Below the pieces are notes generated by a model. The model had not been told where the DNA came from, made no database searches, and was given only the letters and a program-made list of their open reading frames with translations. A stretch of 64,000 nt of DNA, taken from Thermosynechococcaceae cyanobacterium Okahandja (lineage in GTDB: Bacteria > Cyanobacteriota > Cyanobacteriia > Thermosynechococcales > Thermosynechococcaceae). This document shows positions 18,220 through 26,221 of this stretch, one piece after another (within the stretch, counting starts at the first letter, position 1; every line of letters starts with the position of its first letter). The translations under genes were made by a program, and so were the position numbers. The DNA lies in the NCBI GenBank assembly GCA_041530395.1, contig CP136945.1:1054001-1118000 (forward strand). The letters are read 5' to 3'.

Positions 18220-19581
18220 TTATTTGAGATACCGTTGCAGTGTTTCGCGGTACTGACTTTTGGGCTTCATGCCTACAATGACCTCTAGGAGTTCCTTGTT
18301 TTTGAACAGTTGGATCGTGGGCGTACTGGTCACCCCCGCTTGCTCGGCAATGGCGCTGTCTTCGGTAATGTCAATCTCAATGAGTTGCACCCTGCCCTCA
18401 AACTCGTCCACCAACCGATCCAAAATCGGCTTCAGGGTATGGCACGGGCCACAGGTGGGAGAGACATACTTCACCAACAGGAGGCGATCGCTCTCGTGGA
18501 ACAGCTTCCGCAAGGCATAGCTACCGCGGTGTTTAATGGCATTGGGGTCAAACACCGCTTCTGCCGTGTCAGTGGGTTTAGCCGCCCCCGTTGTTGGCGT
18601 GGCGGTTTCGGTTTGGTGAAACTCCTGAATCAGCCCCCGCGCCGAGAGCCAGCGTTCCGCATCCAAGGCCGCCATACAGCCACTGCCTGCAGCGGTAACC
18701 GCTTGGCGATACTCATGGTCTTGGACATCCCCCGCCGCAAACACACCTTCCACATTGGTTTGGGTGCCATGGCGGGTGACAATATAACCCACACTATCGA
18801 GTTCCAAAAAATCCTTAAAAAGCTGCGTGTTGGGGGTGTGGCCAATGGCATAGAATAGCCCCCGCACCGCAAGTTCCGACTCTTCACCCGTGGCTTTGTT
18901 GATAATCCGCAACCCGGTCATCAGCTGGCCATTCCCCAAAATTTCCCGTGCTTCCGTTTGCCAGTGCACCGTAATTTTGGGATTGGCTAAAACCCGGTCT
19001 TGCATGGCCTTACTGGCACGCATTTTGTCGCTGCGCACCAACAGGTGTACGTGGGAACCATACTTGGTAAGGTAAACCGCTTCCTCCGCGGCACTGTCCC
19101 CGCCCCCAATAACCGCTAGCTCGGCATCCTTGAAAATGGGCGTGGCACCGTCACAGATGGCACAGGCCGATACCCCTTTCGTCCAGTACTGCTCTTCCCC
19201 GGGTAAGTGCAGCCGCTTCGCCGTTGCCCCCGTACAAATAATCACCGTATGGGCATAGACCTGCCGCTCGGCAGAGCTAATGAGGAAAGGCCGTTGGTTA
19301 AAATCAACTTGGATCACATCCTCGGTGACCAGTTCAGTGCCCCAGCGCTCCGCTTGCGCCTTCATCCGCGCCATCAACTGCGGCCCTTGAATGCCCTCGG
19401 GAAAGCCGGGGAAGTTCTCCACCTCGGTCGTGGTCATCAACTGGCCGCCGGGGAGACCCCCCACTTGGTAGCCTTCAAACATAAAGGGCTTGAGGTTGGC
19501 ACGGGCAGCATAAATGGCCGCTGTGTAGCCCGCTGGACCAGAGCCAATAATCACAACGTTTTCAATCCGTGGCGGTGTCAT
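18220..19581 (-). CDS. trxB: NADPH-thioredoxin reductase with C-terminal thioredoxin domain (NTRC)
   Basis: 453 residues from the ATG at 19581 ([18 protein letters not shown]). A longer ORF to 19671 adds unrelated sequence. The reductase part has the FAD motif [10 protein letters not shown], the redox pair CAIC near residue 139 (NTRC type, rather than the CATC of simple TrxB), the NADPH loop [10 protein letters not shown] and the FAD C-terminal motif GVFAAGD. After a Pro/Thr-rich linker, a thioredoxin domain carries CGPC near residue 375 and [12 protein letters not shown] uses NADPH to reduce 2-Cys peroxiredoxins and other chloroplast/cyanobacterial targets. The usual second Arg of the NADPH 2'-phosphate loop is Ser here (VRSDKMRAS). 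Confidence 0.9.
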   Translation of the reverse strand: MTPPRIENVVIIGSGPAGYTAAIYAARANLKPFMFEGYQVGGLPGGQLMTTTEVENFPGFPEGIQGPQLMARMKAQAERWGTELVTEDVIQVDFNQRPFLISSAERQVYAHTVIICTGATAKRLHLPGEEQYWTKGVSACAICDGATPIFKDAELAVIGGGDSAAEEAVYLTKYGSHVHLLVRSDKMRASKAMQDRVLANPKITVHWQTEAREILGNGQLMTGLRIINKATGEESELAVRGLFYAIGHTPNTQLFKDFLELDSVGYIVTRHGTQTNVEGVFAAGDVQDHEYRQAVTAAGSGCMAALDAERWLSARGLIQEFHQTETATPTTGAAKPTDTAEAVFDPNAIKHRGSYALRKLFHESDRLLLVKYVSPTCGPCHTLKPILDRLVDEFEGRVQLIEIDITEDSAIAEQAGVTSTPTIQLFKNKELLEVIVGMKPKSQYRETLQRYLK

Positions 19582-19665
19582 GACTAAAGTAAACTCGAAA
19601 CGACTATGAGTTATTTGATTGTAGCTTGATTCACTAGAGCAAGCAAGGGATAGGGAGGGGGATTG

Positions 19666-20043
19666 ATGCATCCGATTGGCGAGGGGGGTGAAGCGGCGGT
19701 AGCGGCGTGGTTACAGGCGCGGCAGTGGCAGATTGTTGCCCGCAATTGGACCTGTCGTTGGGGGGAGCTAGATCTAGTCGCCTACCATCCGGTTAGGGGG
19801 TTAGCCTTTGTGGAAGTGAAAACGCGCCGCCCGCGCAATTGGGATGCCAACGGGCTGGGGGCGCTGTCCCCGCGCAAGCAACTCAAACTTATCCGCGCCG
19901 CTCAGGCGTTTTTGCAGGCGCAACCCCAGTGGCAGGACAGCCCCTGTCGCTTTGATGTAGCATTGGTGCTGTACCAGCCCTCGTCAGTGGGGGGAGGGTA
20001 CCAAGTGCGCCAGTACTTAGAAGATGCCTTTGCTGTGGAGTAA
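19666..20043 (+). CDS. YraN/UPF0102 family protein
   Basis: 125 residues from the ATG at 19666, preceded by GGGAGGGG. It shows the YraN endonuclease-like fold: [24 protein letters not shown], then [23 protein letters not shown], where E-D-ExK is the PD-(D/E)XK signature, and [16 protein letters not shown]. YraN proteins are small, widespread and of unresolved function, perhaps in DNA recombination. It is first in a run with ureC and a TPR protein; only 5 nt separate it from the ureC start. Confidence 0.88.
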   Translation: MHPIGEGGEAAVAAWLQARQWQIVARNWTCRWGELDLVAYHPVRGLAFVEVKTRRPRNWDANGLGALSPRKQLKLIRAAQAFLQAQPQWQDSPCRFDVALVLYQPSSVGGGYQVRQYLEDAFAVE

Positions 20044-20048
20044 CGCCC

Positions 20049-21767
20049 GTGAGCTATCGGATGGATCGCCGTGCCTATGCCGAAACCTATGGCCCCACAG
20101 TGGGCGATCGCTTGCGCTTAGCGGACACCGACCTCTTTATTGAAGTGGAGCAAGACTACACCCGTTACGGCGATGAGGTCAAGTTTGGCGGCGGCAAGGT
20201 GATCCGCGATGGGATGGGGCAATCGCCCATTGCCAATGCCGCTGGGGCGGTGGATGTGGTGATTACCAATGCGGTGATCCTTGACTGGTGGGGAGTGGTC
20301 AAGGCGGATGTGGGCATTAAGGAGGGCAAAATTTACAAGATTGGCAAGGCGGGCAATCCCTGCACCCAAGAGGGGGTGGATATTATTATTGGGCCGGGCA
20401 CCGAGGCGATCGCTGGCGAAGGCATGATCCTCACCGCCGGTGGTATTGATGCCCACATTCACTTTATTTGCCCGCAGCAAATTGCCACCGCCCTTGCCTC
20501 TGGGATTACCACCATGATTGGCGGCGGTACTGGGCCTGCCACCGGCACCAACGCCACCACCTGCACCCCCGGCCCTTGGAACCTTTATCGGATGCTTCAG
20601 GCGGCGGATGCCTTTCCGGTGAATTTGGGCTTTTTGGGTAAGGGCAACAGCAGCCAACCCCAAGGACTGAACGAGCAAGTTGAAGCGGGTGCGATTGGCC
20701 TGAAACTCCATGAAGACTGGGGCACCACTCCCGCCGCAATTGACACCTGCCTGAGGGTTGCCGAAGCCTACGACATCCAAGTTGCCATCCACACGGACAC
20801 CCTCAACGAGTCCGGGTTTGTCGAGGATACGATTGCCGCCTTTGCCGACCGCACTATCCATGCCTACCACACCGAAGGGGCGGGGGGCGGCCATGCTCCC
20901 GACATTATTAAAGTCTGCGGCCAAGCCAATGTACTGCCCTCCTCCACCAATCCTACCCGCCCCTACACCGTCAACACCCTCGATGAACACCTCGATATGC
21001 TGATGGTGTGCCACCACCTTGACCCCAGTATTCCTGAAGATGTGGCCTTTGCAGAATCGCGGATTCGCCGTGAAACGATTGCTGCCGAAGATATTTTGCA
21101 CGACATGGGTGCCTTTAGTATTATTTCTTCCGACTCCCAAGCTATGGGACGGGTAGGAGAAAGTATTATTCGCACTTGGCAAACCGCCCACAAAATGAAA
21201 GTGCAGCGGGGACACCTCAGCGACCCCGGCCAACCTGCCGCTACCCACGATAACTTTCGTGCCCGTCGCTACGTGGCTAAATACACCATTAACCCGGCCA
21301 TTACCCACGGCATTGCCGAGTACGTCGGCTCGGTGGAAGTGGGCAAGATCGCAGATTTGTGTCTGTGGCGACCGGCCTTTTTTGGCGTGAAGCCGGAACT
21401 GATGATCAAAGGGGGGGTGATTGCCTACGCCCAGATGGGGGATGCCAATGCCAGCATTCCCACGCCGCAGCCGGTGCATATGCAACCCATGTTTGCCGCC
21501 TACGGTGGCTGTTGCACAACAACCTCCGTCACGTTTATGTCCCAAGCAGGCATTGCCAATGACCTACCCACCCAGCTTAACCTGCAAAAGTCGGTGTTGC
21601 CCGTGCGCCACATTCGTCAACTCCGTAAGGCGGACATGAAGTTAAACGATACCCTGCCCCACATTGAGGTGGATCCTGAAACTTACGAGGTGCGCGCCAA
21701 TGGTGAACTCCTCACCTGTGAGCCGGCCACCGTGTTACCCCTTGCCCAGCGCTACTTTTTGTTCTAG
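20049..21767 (+). CDS. ureC: Urease subunit alpha
   Basis: 572 residues from a GTG at 20049; [20 protein letters not shown] is the usual UreC beginning. This is the catalytic subunit that hydrolyses urea to ammonia and carbamate with two Ni ions. Seen are HIH at 136/138, the carbamylated Lys in GLKLHEDWG (Lys219), His residues in AIHTDT and [12 protein letters not shown], the flap Cys-His in MLMVCHHLD, and the Asp ligand in [11 protein letters not shown]. ureA and ureB are not next to it: ureA lies alone at 25323 on the other strand and ureB is outside the window. Accessory genes ureDEFG are also absent here. Confidence 0.98.
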   Translation: MSYRMDRRAYAETYGPTVGDRLRLADTDLFIEVEQDYTRYGDEVKFGGGKVIRDGMGQSPIANAAGAVDVVITNAVILDWWGVVKADVGIKEGKIYKIGKAGNPCTQEGVDIIIGPGTEAIAGEGMILTAGGIDAHIHFICPQQIATALASGITTMIGGGTGPATGTNATTCTPGPWNLYRMLQAADAFPVNLGFLGKGNSSQPQGLNEQVEAGAIGLKLHEDWGTTPAAIDTCLRVAEAYDIQVAIHTDTLNESGFVEDTIAAFADRTIHAYHTEGAGGGHAPDIIKVCGQANVLPSSTNPTRPYTVNTLDEHLDMLMVCHHLDPSIPEDVAFAESRIRRETIAAEDILHDMGAFSIISSDSQAMGRVGESIIRTWQTAHKMKVQRGHLSDPGQPAATHDNFRARRYVAKYTINPAITHGIAEYVGSVEVGKIADLCLWRPAFFGVKPELMIKGGVIAYAQMGDANASIPTPQPVHMQPMFAAYGGCCTTTSVTFMSQAGIANDLPTQLNLQKSVLPVRHIRQLRKADMKLNDTLPHIEVDPETYEVRANGELLTCEPATVLPLAQRYFLF

Positions 21768-21777
21768 AAGATAAGGA

Positions 21778-22269
21778 ATGGATGACATCTCAGCCCTGTT
21801 GCAGCAGGGACAACGCGCCTTTGAGCAGGGCAACTATGCGCAAGCAGTGAACCTTCTAGGGCAAGCCGCCACCCTAGCCGAGGGCAATGTGGTGCGGGCA
21901 GGGGAAATTCAACTTTGGCTGGTGATGGCCCATAGTGCTGTGGGGGATCAGACCGCCGCCTTAACCCTGTGTCGGCAGTTGCAACGCCATCCCGATCGCC
22001 AAACGCGGCAGGAGAGTCGGCGATTACTGGCTATTTTGGAGGCACCCCAACTGAAACGGCATCCGGAGTGGTACAGCCAAATCCCGGATCTGTCCCACGT
22101 GGGCGATCGCCCCTATACCTCTCCCTACGCTCACCCGCGTCAAGGGAAAACGGCCACTTCCCCAACACCGGCGGCACCACCGCCCCCCGCAACCCCCTTA
22201 CCCAATGCCTTTATTTGGATTGCGTTGCTGAGCCTAGGACTGTTGACGGCGCTGGCGGCATGGCCATAG
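21778..22269 (+). CDS. TPR-like protein with C-terminal membrane anchor
   Basis: 163 residues. The N-terminal half is helical with two TPR-like units (LLQQGQRAFEQGNYAQAVNLLGQAA; QLWLVMAHSAVGDQTAAL). A Pro/Thr-rich linker (about 120-140) leads to a single C-terminal helix (FIWIALLSLGLLTALAAW), so the protein is probably tail-anchored. AAGG lies just before the ATG, and only 10 nt separate it from ureC. No enzyme motif is visible. It ends head-on against the flotillin gene with no gap. Confidence 0.6.
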   Translation: MDDISALLQQGQRAFEQGNYAQAVNLLGQAATLAEGNVVRAGEIQLWLVMAHSAVGDQTAALTLCRQLQRHPDRQTRQESRRLLAILEAPQLKRHPEWYSQIPDLSHVGDRPYTSPYAHPRQGKTATSPTPAAPPPPATPLPNAFIWIALLSLGLLTALAAWP

Positions 22270-24141
22270 CTACTCTTGGTCAAGCTTTGGAGTTTCTTCC
22301 TGCAACAGCGCCTTGATTTGTGCCAGTAGGGCACCCAGTTTCCCCTCTTCAAAGAGGGCATTAATCAGGGCAAGGCCACTGGTCGAGAGTAGCAGCTTGT
22401 TAATGTCTGCCGCTCCGGCACCATTCGCCCCCGGAAAGGCATAGATTTTAGCATCACCAATGACACCGGGCTGGGGCGCAAGGGCTTTGAGGACCTCGGG
22501 CAACTGGCTCACCAACTCTGGCCAGAGGCTGGTAATGACTTGAGCGGTCAGGTTGGCATTGCTAATCACATTTTTAGCCGCGAGTAGGGCCTCGATCCCG
22601 GCCGCTTCGGCCATGGCCTTATCGCGGTTTGCCGCCGCAAGGGTACGAATGGCTTCGGCTTCTAATTCTGCTGCCTGCTGGGCAATTTCCGCTTGGCGCC
22701 GCCGCCGGAACACATCAATTTCCACCACATTCTGATCAAGGACGCGCTTTTCAGCCGCTTCCCGCTCGGCGGCAATAATCGCTAAATGTTTCTCGCGATC
22801 TGCTTTTTCCACTTCGATGGCTGTCGTGACCGCCGATTCTGCTCGCGCCCGCTCTGCTTCTGCCATTAGGCTTTCTTTTTTCTTGGTGGCTACAGCGATC
22901 GCCACATCCTCTTGGGCGAGGCGGGCTAAGCGCTCTGACTCGGCAATAGCCACTTGGGCTTGCAGACGGTTGGCCTCCACTTGTTGCTGGCGATTGATCT
23001 CGGCAATTTCTGCCTCTTGCAGTTGTTGAGCTTGAGTGACCTTCAGGAGCTTATTTTTTTCCTCGAGTTCAATACTGGCTTCAATTTCCTTTTGCTGAAT
23101 GGCCAGCTTTTTGCGGATTTCTTCCTCTTCGACCGACTGCGCCTGCAACAGCTTAGCCCGCTGAATGGCCGCGGCCTCAGCCGCCTTCGCCTCTTCAATT
23201 TCCCGCTCCCGCTGGGCTTTGAGGGCTTCCACCTTTAGGCGCTGGCCCAACAGGGCGGCTTCTTGCTCCTCGGCAATTTGCAGCGATCGCTTCTGGGCAT
23301 CCAGTTCCTTTTGCTCAATGGCCACTCGGGTAGAAAGCTCCACTTCCCGTTTTTGCTGAATCGAGCGCTGAATGGTTTCGGTGCGCAGCCGTACCCCTTG
23401 GGCATCAAAGAAATTATTTTCGTCGTAGGTATCGCTCTCTTGCACCTCGGAGATGGCAATGTTGTTGAGGGTTAAGCCTACTTTTTGCAGATCCTGCTGC
23501 ACCAGATTGAGTACCTCTTGGGCAAACCCCAATTTATCCGAGTCAATTTCTGCCAGCGACTTGTGCTTGGCCGCAGCGCGAATGGCATCATCAGCGCGTT
23601 TTTCGAGGGCATTCTTAATGTCTTCGGGCGTAATCCGGTTATTTTGGGAGAGGCGCGCGGCAGCAGTGAGGACATCCTCCTCAGTGGCGTTAATGCAGAC
23701 GTAAAAGGTGACACGCATATCCGCCCGCAGGTAGTCTTGGGTGCGCACGGCTAACTTGCCCGTCCGCTCCACATCAATGGAAATTTCCCGCAGGGGAACC
23801 CGGGTCAGTTCATGAAACCCCGGCAGAGCGATGCAGCCGCCATTGAGAATGACGGTTTTCTTTTTCACAAAAATGCCGCCAGTACGCACAAAGGCTTCGT
23901 TGTTGGGGGTAATGACATAAACGCGGGTGTAGGCCCAAACGCTAATAAGCAGCAGGATCACAATACCCGCAATCAGCCCCGGAAAGAAAAGCAGCGTGCC
24001 CAAGCCTCCCAATTGACCCATAACAATTGGCGGCGCTTCACCCACCATTGCTGTTGTGGCCGCGCTTTCCCTCTGAGCATTGGGTATTTCCGGCAGAGTG
24101 GGGGCAGGCAGTGCTTGTAAAAATGTCAGCCAATAGAGCAT
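22270..24141 (-). CDS. Flotillin-like SPFH-domain protein
   Basis: 623 residues. An N-terminal Pro-rich stretch is followed by one transmembrane helix (about 50-70; FFPGLIAGIVILLLISVWAY). Next comes the SPFH/PHB domain (about 75-260; TPNNEAFVRTGGIFVKKKTVILNGG), then a very long Ala/Glu-rich coiled coil typical of flotillins (about 270-520), and a C-terminal oligomerisation region (VITSLWPELVSQLPEVLKALAPQPG). Flotillins form large membrane assemblies and affect membrane fluidity. The gene lies 37 nt downstream of a small membrane protein gene on the same strand, resembling YqiJ-YqiK or NfeD-flotillin pairs. Confidence 0.9.
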   Translation of the reverse strand: MLYWLTFLQALPAPTLPEIPNAQRESAATTAMVGEAPPIVMGQLGGLGTLLFFPGLIAGIVILLLISVWAYTRVYVITPNNEAFVRTGGIFVKKKTVILNGGCIALPGFHELTRVPLREISIDVERTGKLAVRTQDYLRADMRVTFYVCINATEEDVLTAAARLSQNNRITPEDIKNALEKRADDAIRAAAKHKSLAEIDSDKLGFAQEVLNLVQQDLQKVGLTLNNIAISEVQESDTYDENNFFDAQGVRLRTETIQRSIQQKREVELSTRVAIEQKELDAQKRSLQIAEEQEAALLGQRLKVEALKAQREREIEEAKAAEAAAIQRAKLLQAQSVEEEEIRKKLAIQQKEIEASIELEEKNKLLKVTQAQQLQEAEIAEINRQQQVEANRLQAQVAIAESERLARLAQEDVAIAVATKKKESLMAEAERARAESAVTTAIEVEKADREKHLAIIAAEREAAEKRVLDQNVVEIDVFRRRRQAEIAQQAAELEAEAIRTLAAANRDKAMAEAAGIEALLAAKNVISNANLTAQVITSLWPELVSQLPEVLKALAPQPGVIGDAKIYAFPGANGAGAADINKLLLSTSGLALINALFEEGKLGALLAQIKALLQEETPKLDQE

Positions 24142-24178
24142 AAAGTTAGCGTTCGCTTATCAAATGGCAGTCCCCCCC

Positions 24179-24487
24179 TCAATTGGCGGGGGCAACACCC
24201 GTGGCGGAAGTGACTGCTGCATCCTTGCGTTTTTTCTTTTCCCCCACCGCAACGGGGCGCATTTCAATGTGATTGAGCAGCGTTGTCACAAAGGCAAACA
24301 GCAGAAAGGGTAGCGTCAGCACTAGGATGAGGCCACCCACCAAAAAGGCTTGGACGGGATTATTGTAAAGAGTGACTGAGGCGGCTAGGCCAATAAAAAT
24401 GACAATGAGCCAAACAATCACTTGACCGTAAATGTCCCCAAAAGTGAGGGTGCAGACAAAACGATATTTTTGGAACTCGTTAGGCAT
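24179..24487 (-). CDS. Small two-helix membrane protein upstream of flotillin
   Basis: 102 residues from the ATG at 24487 (MPNEFQKYRFVCTLTFGDIYGQ). A longer reading frame to 24667 adds no recognisable sequence. Two hydrophobic helices (about 20-40 and 47-75; VIVWLIVIFIGLAASVTLY, VGGLILVLTLPFLLFAFVTTLL) precede a basic tail. It lacks the OB-fold of NfeD. Position and strand suggest that it is made together with the flotillin and acts in the same membrane assembly. I do not recognise a family name. Confidence 0.6.
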   Translation of the reverse strand: MPNEFQKYRFVCTLTFGDIYGQVIVWLIVIFIGLAASVTLYNNPVQAFLVGGLILVLTLPFLLFAFVTTLLNHIEMRPVAVGEKKKRKDAAVTSATGVAPAN

Positions 24488-24748
24488 GGGGGCTATCCTC
24501 GCGGTATGGGTAGGCAGTGATCTGACAGAATCTAGACGGAATCTATAATTTTGGGGATGGTTATGATGACGGGCAAAAACACTACTCCAGAGACTTCTGG
24601 CACAGCAAAGTAATCGAATTTTAGGAAAACTGCTCTGAAGATTAAAGTCTTTGCAATAAATATACAAATTTCAAGGGAGCACGCCGTGCTTTTGGGGTGT
24701 AGTATGACGAATTGTATCGATTTGATTGCCTAACGTTACGGTACTGTT
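24488..24748. other. Intergenic region between the flotillin operon and purE
   Basis: A 261-nt AT-rich divergent region. The only structure I see is the short hairpin AGCAC-GCC-GTGCT followed by TTT near 24677-24694. It is too weak to call a terminator with confidence. Promoters for both sides should be here but no clear boxes stand out. Confidence 0.3.
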
Positions 24749-25294
24749 ATGCCTCAGCCGCTTGTTGCCATTGTCATGGGGAGTGATTCGGATCTGCCCA
24801 CGATGCAGGGGGCGATCGCCATTTGCGAGCAGTTTGCCATTCCCCACGAGGTAGCGATTCTCTCGGCGCACCGTACCCCCTTGGCGATGGTGGAGTTTGC
24901 CCAAGGCGCGCATCTGCGAGGTCTTAAGGTCATTATTGCCGGGGCAGGGGGGGCAGCCCATTTGCCCGGAATGGTGGCAGCCTTAACCCCCTTGCCGGTG
25001 ATTGGTGTGCCGGTACCGAGTCGGCACTTACAGGGGGTAGATTCCCTCTACTCCATTGTGCAGATGCCCGCGGGTATCCCGGTGGCAACGGTGGCGATCG
25101 GCAACGCCCAGAATGCCGGCCTATTAGCTGTGCAGGTGTTGGCTAGTCATGACCCGGCGCTGTTAGCCCAAGTGATAGCCTATCGCGAGCAGTTGGGCAA
25201 TACCGTAACGACCAAAAATGAGCGCTTGCAACAAATGGGGCCGACTGCCTATTGTGCCGCATTAGCCAACCCAGAGATTCCTAAGTGCCCATAG
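24749..25294 (+). CDS. purE: N5-carboxyaminoimidazole ribonucleotide mutase
   Basis: 181 residues. PurE converts N5-CAIR, the product of PurK, to 4-carboxy-AIR. The class I signature is clear: VAIVMGSDSDLPTM at the N-terminus, AILSAHRTPLAM, IAGAGGAAHLPGMVAALT, GVPVPSRHLQGVDSLYSIVQMPAG and GNAQNAGLLAVQVLA. Length is near the usual 160-175 with a short C-terminal tail. It is monocistronic, with purK about 11 kb away. Confidence 0.97.
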   Translation: MPQPLVAIVMGSDSDLPTMQGAIAICEQFAIPHEVAILSAHRTPLAMVEFAQGAHLRGLKVIIAGAGGAAHLPGMVAALTPLPVIGVPVPSRHLQGVDSLYSIVQMPAGIPVATVAIGNAQNAGLLAVQVLASHDPALLAQVIAYREQLGNTVTTKNERLQQMGPTAYCAALANPEIPKCP

Positions 25295-25322
25295 GCAATG
25301 TCTCAGGCGGGCGTGATCCTAC

Positions 25323-25625
25323 CTAGCGAATCGGCGTGTGTACCGTCACCAGTTTGGTGCCATCGGGAAAGGTGGCCTCGACCTGTACTTCTGCCAGCAT
25401 TTCGGGGACTCCGTCCATCACGTCGTCCCGCCGAAGTAGAGTCGTGCCATAGCTCATCAGGTCGGCCACTGTGCGCCCCTCCCTCGCTCCTTCTAAAATG
25501 GCTGCTGAAATATAGGCCACGGCTTCAGGGTAGTTTAATTTCAGGCCGCGTGCCTTGCGCCGCTCCGCCACCAGCGCCGCTGTAAAAATCAGGAGCTTAT
25601 CTTTTTCTTGGGGGGAGAGTTGCAT
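25323..25625 (-). CDS. ureA: Urease subunit gamma
   Basis: 100 residues, the standard UreA length. It starts [31 protein letters not shown] and continues with [26 protein letters not shown] and a C-terminal [14 protein letters not shown]. UreA is the small structural subunit of the urease (UreABC)3 complex. It is alone, on the minus strand, 3.5 kb from ureC, so the urease genes are scattered in this genome. Confidence 0.97.
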   Translation of the reverse strand: MQLSPQEKDKLLIFTAALVAERRKARGLKLNYPEAVAYISAAILEGAREGRTVADLMSYGTTLLRRDDVMDGVPEMLAEVQVEATFPDGTKLVTVHTPIR

Positions 25626-25752
25626 AGACTAAAGCCAAGCTTAACAGACATTCACCCCCTATTCTAGGCCTTGCAAAACCGCGAAAAAAACCTAAAGTTT
25701 GGGGGCACAACACTGAATTCTCCCCTAGGATGACGAAAAAGGGCACTCGGAA

Positions 25753-26112
25753 ATGACTATGTACAGCGAGCAAATTAACCACATTAAGTCCTACACCGCC
25801 AAGCTCACGGCAGCGATGCCCGATGCGATGAAGGCGTTTTACAGCCTCAGCCGTGCCTCTTCGACCCCAGGCGCTCTGGATACGAAAACAAAGGAGTTGA
25901 TTGCCCTAGCCATCGGGGTTGCTAAGCATTGCGATGGCTGCATTGCGTTTCATACTCGGGCGGCGTTGAATGCGGGGGCAACACCAGAGCAAATTATGGA
26001 AACGTTAATGGTGACTGTGGCGATGGATGGCGGCCCTGCCCTGATGTACGCAACCCACGTCATGGAGGCAATCGAGGAGTTTAGCCAAGAGGCCGCACAA
26101 GCCAATTCTTAA
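25753..26112 (+). CDS. AhpD-like carboxymuconolactone decarboxylase family protein
   Basis: 119 residues, all helical. KHCDGCIAFHTRAALNAGATPEQIMETL is the AhpD/CMD signature with the redox-active CxxC and nearby His. It belongs to small peroxidase-like proteins that use the CxxC pair to reduce hydroperoxides or accept electrons. An alternative start two codons later is possible. No partner gene is adjacent; uvrA follows after a 100-nt gap. Confidence 0.85.
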   Translation: MTMYSEQINHIKSYTAKLTAAMPDAMKAFYSLSRASSTPGALDTKTKELIALAIGVAKHCDGCIAFHTRAALNAGATPEQIMETLMVTVAMDGGPALMYATHVMEAIEEFSQEAAQANS

Positions 26113-26183
26113 GCAGGGGGGTAGCAATGGCTCGATGCCCATTTGGCTGAGAGAGACCCAAAATCCCCTAAAATGTCATAATA

Positions 26184-26216
26184 GCCTCAATGTAACGTTT
26201 TCTTAATTTTTGAGGC
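26184..26216 (+). promoter_or_regulatory. Hairpin that can cover the uvrA ribosome binding site
   Basis: GCCTCA (26184-26189) is the exact complement of TGAGGC (26211-26216), with a 21-nt AT-rich loop. The 3' arm contains GAGG, the likely Shine-Dalgarno of uvrA, 6 nt before its ATG. If both arms are transcribed the stem would limit translation initiation, and would melt easily with heat. No function has been shown. Confidence 0.4.
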
Positions 26217-26221
26217 AGGAT

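Noticed and set aside
20118-21545. A 475-codon ORF antisense to ureC
   Set aside because: It is the complement of a well-conserved urease gene with no recognisable protein features; antisense frames stay open by codon bias.
24677-24694. Terminator before purE
   Set aside because: The stem is only 5 bp with three T residues, and it is unclear which transcript it would end.
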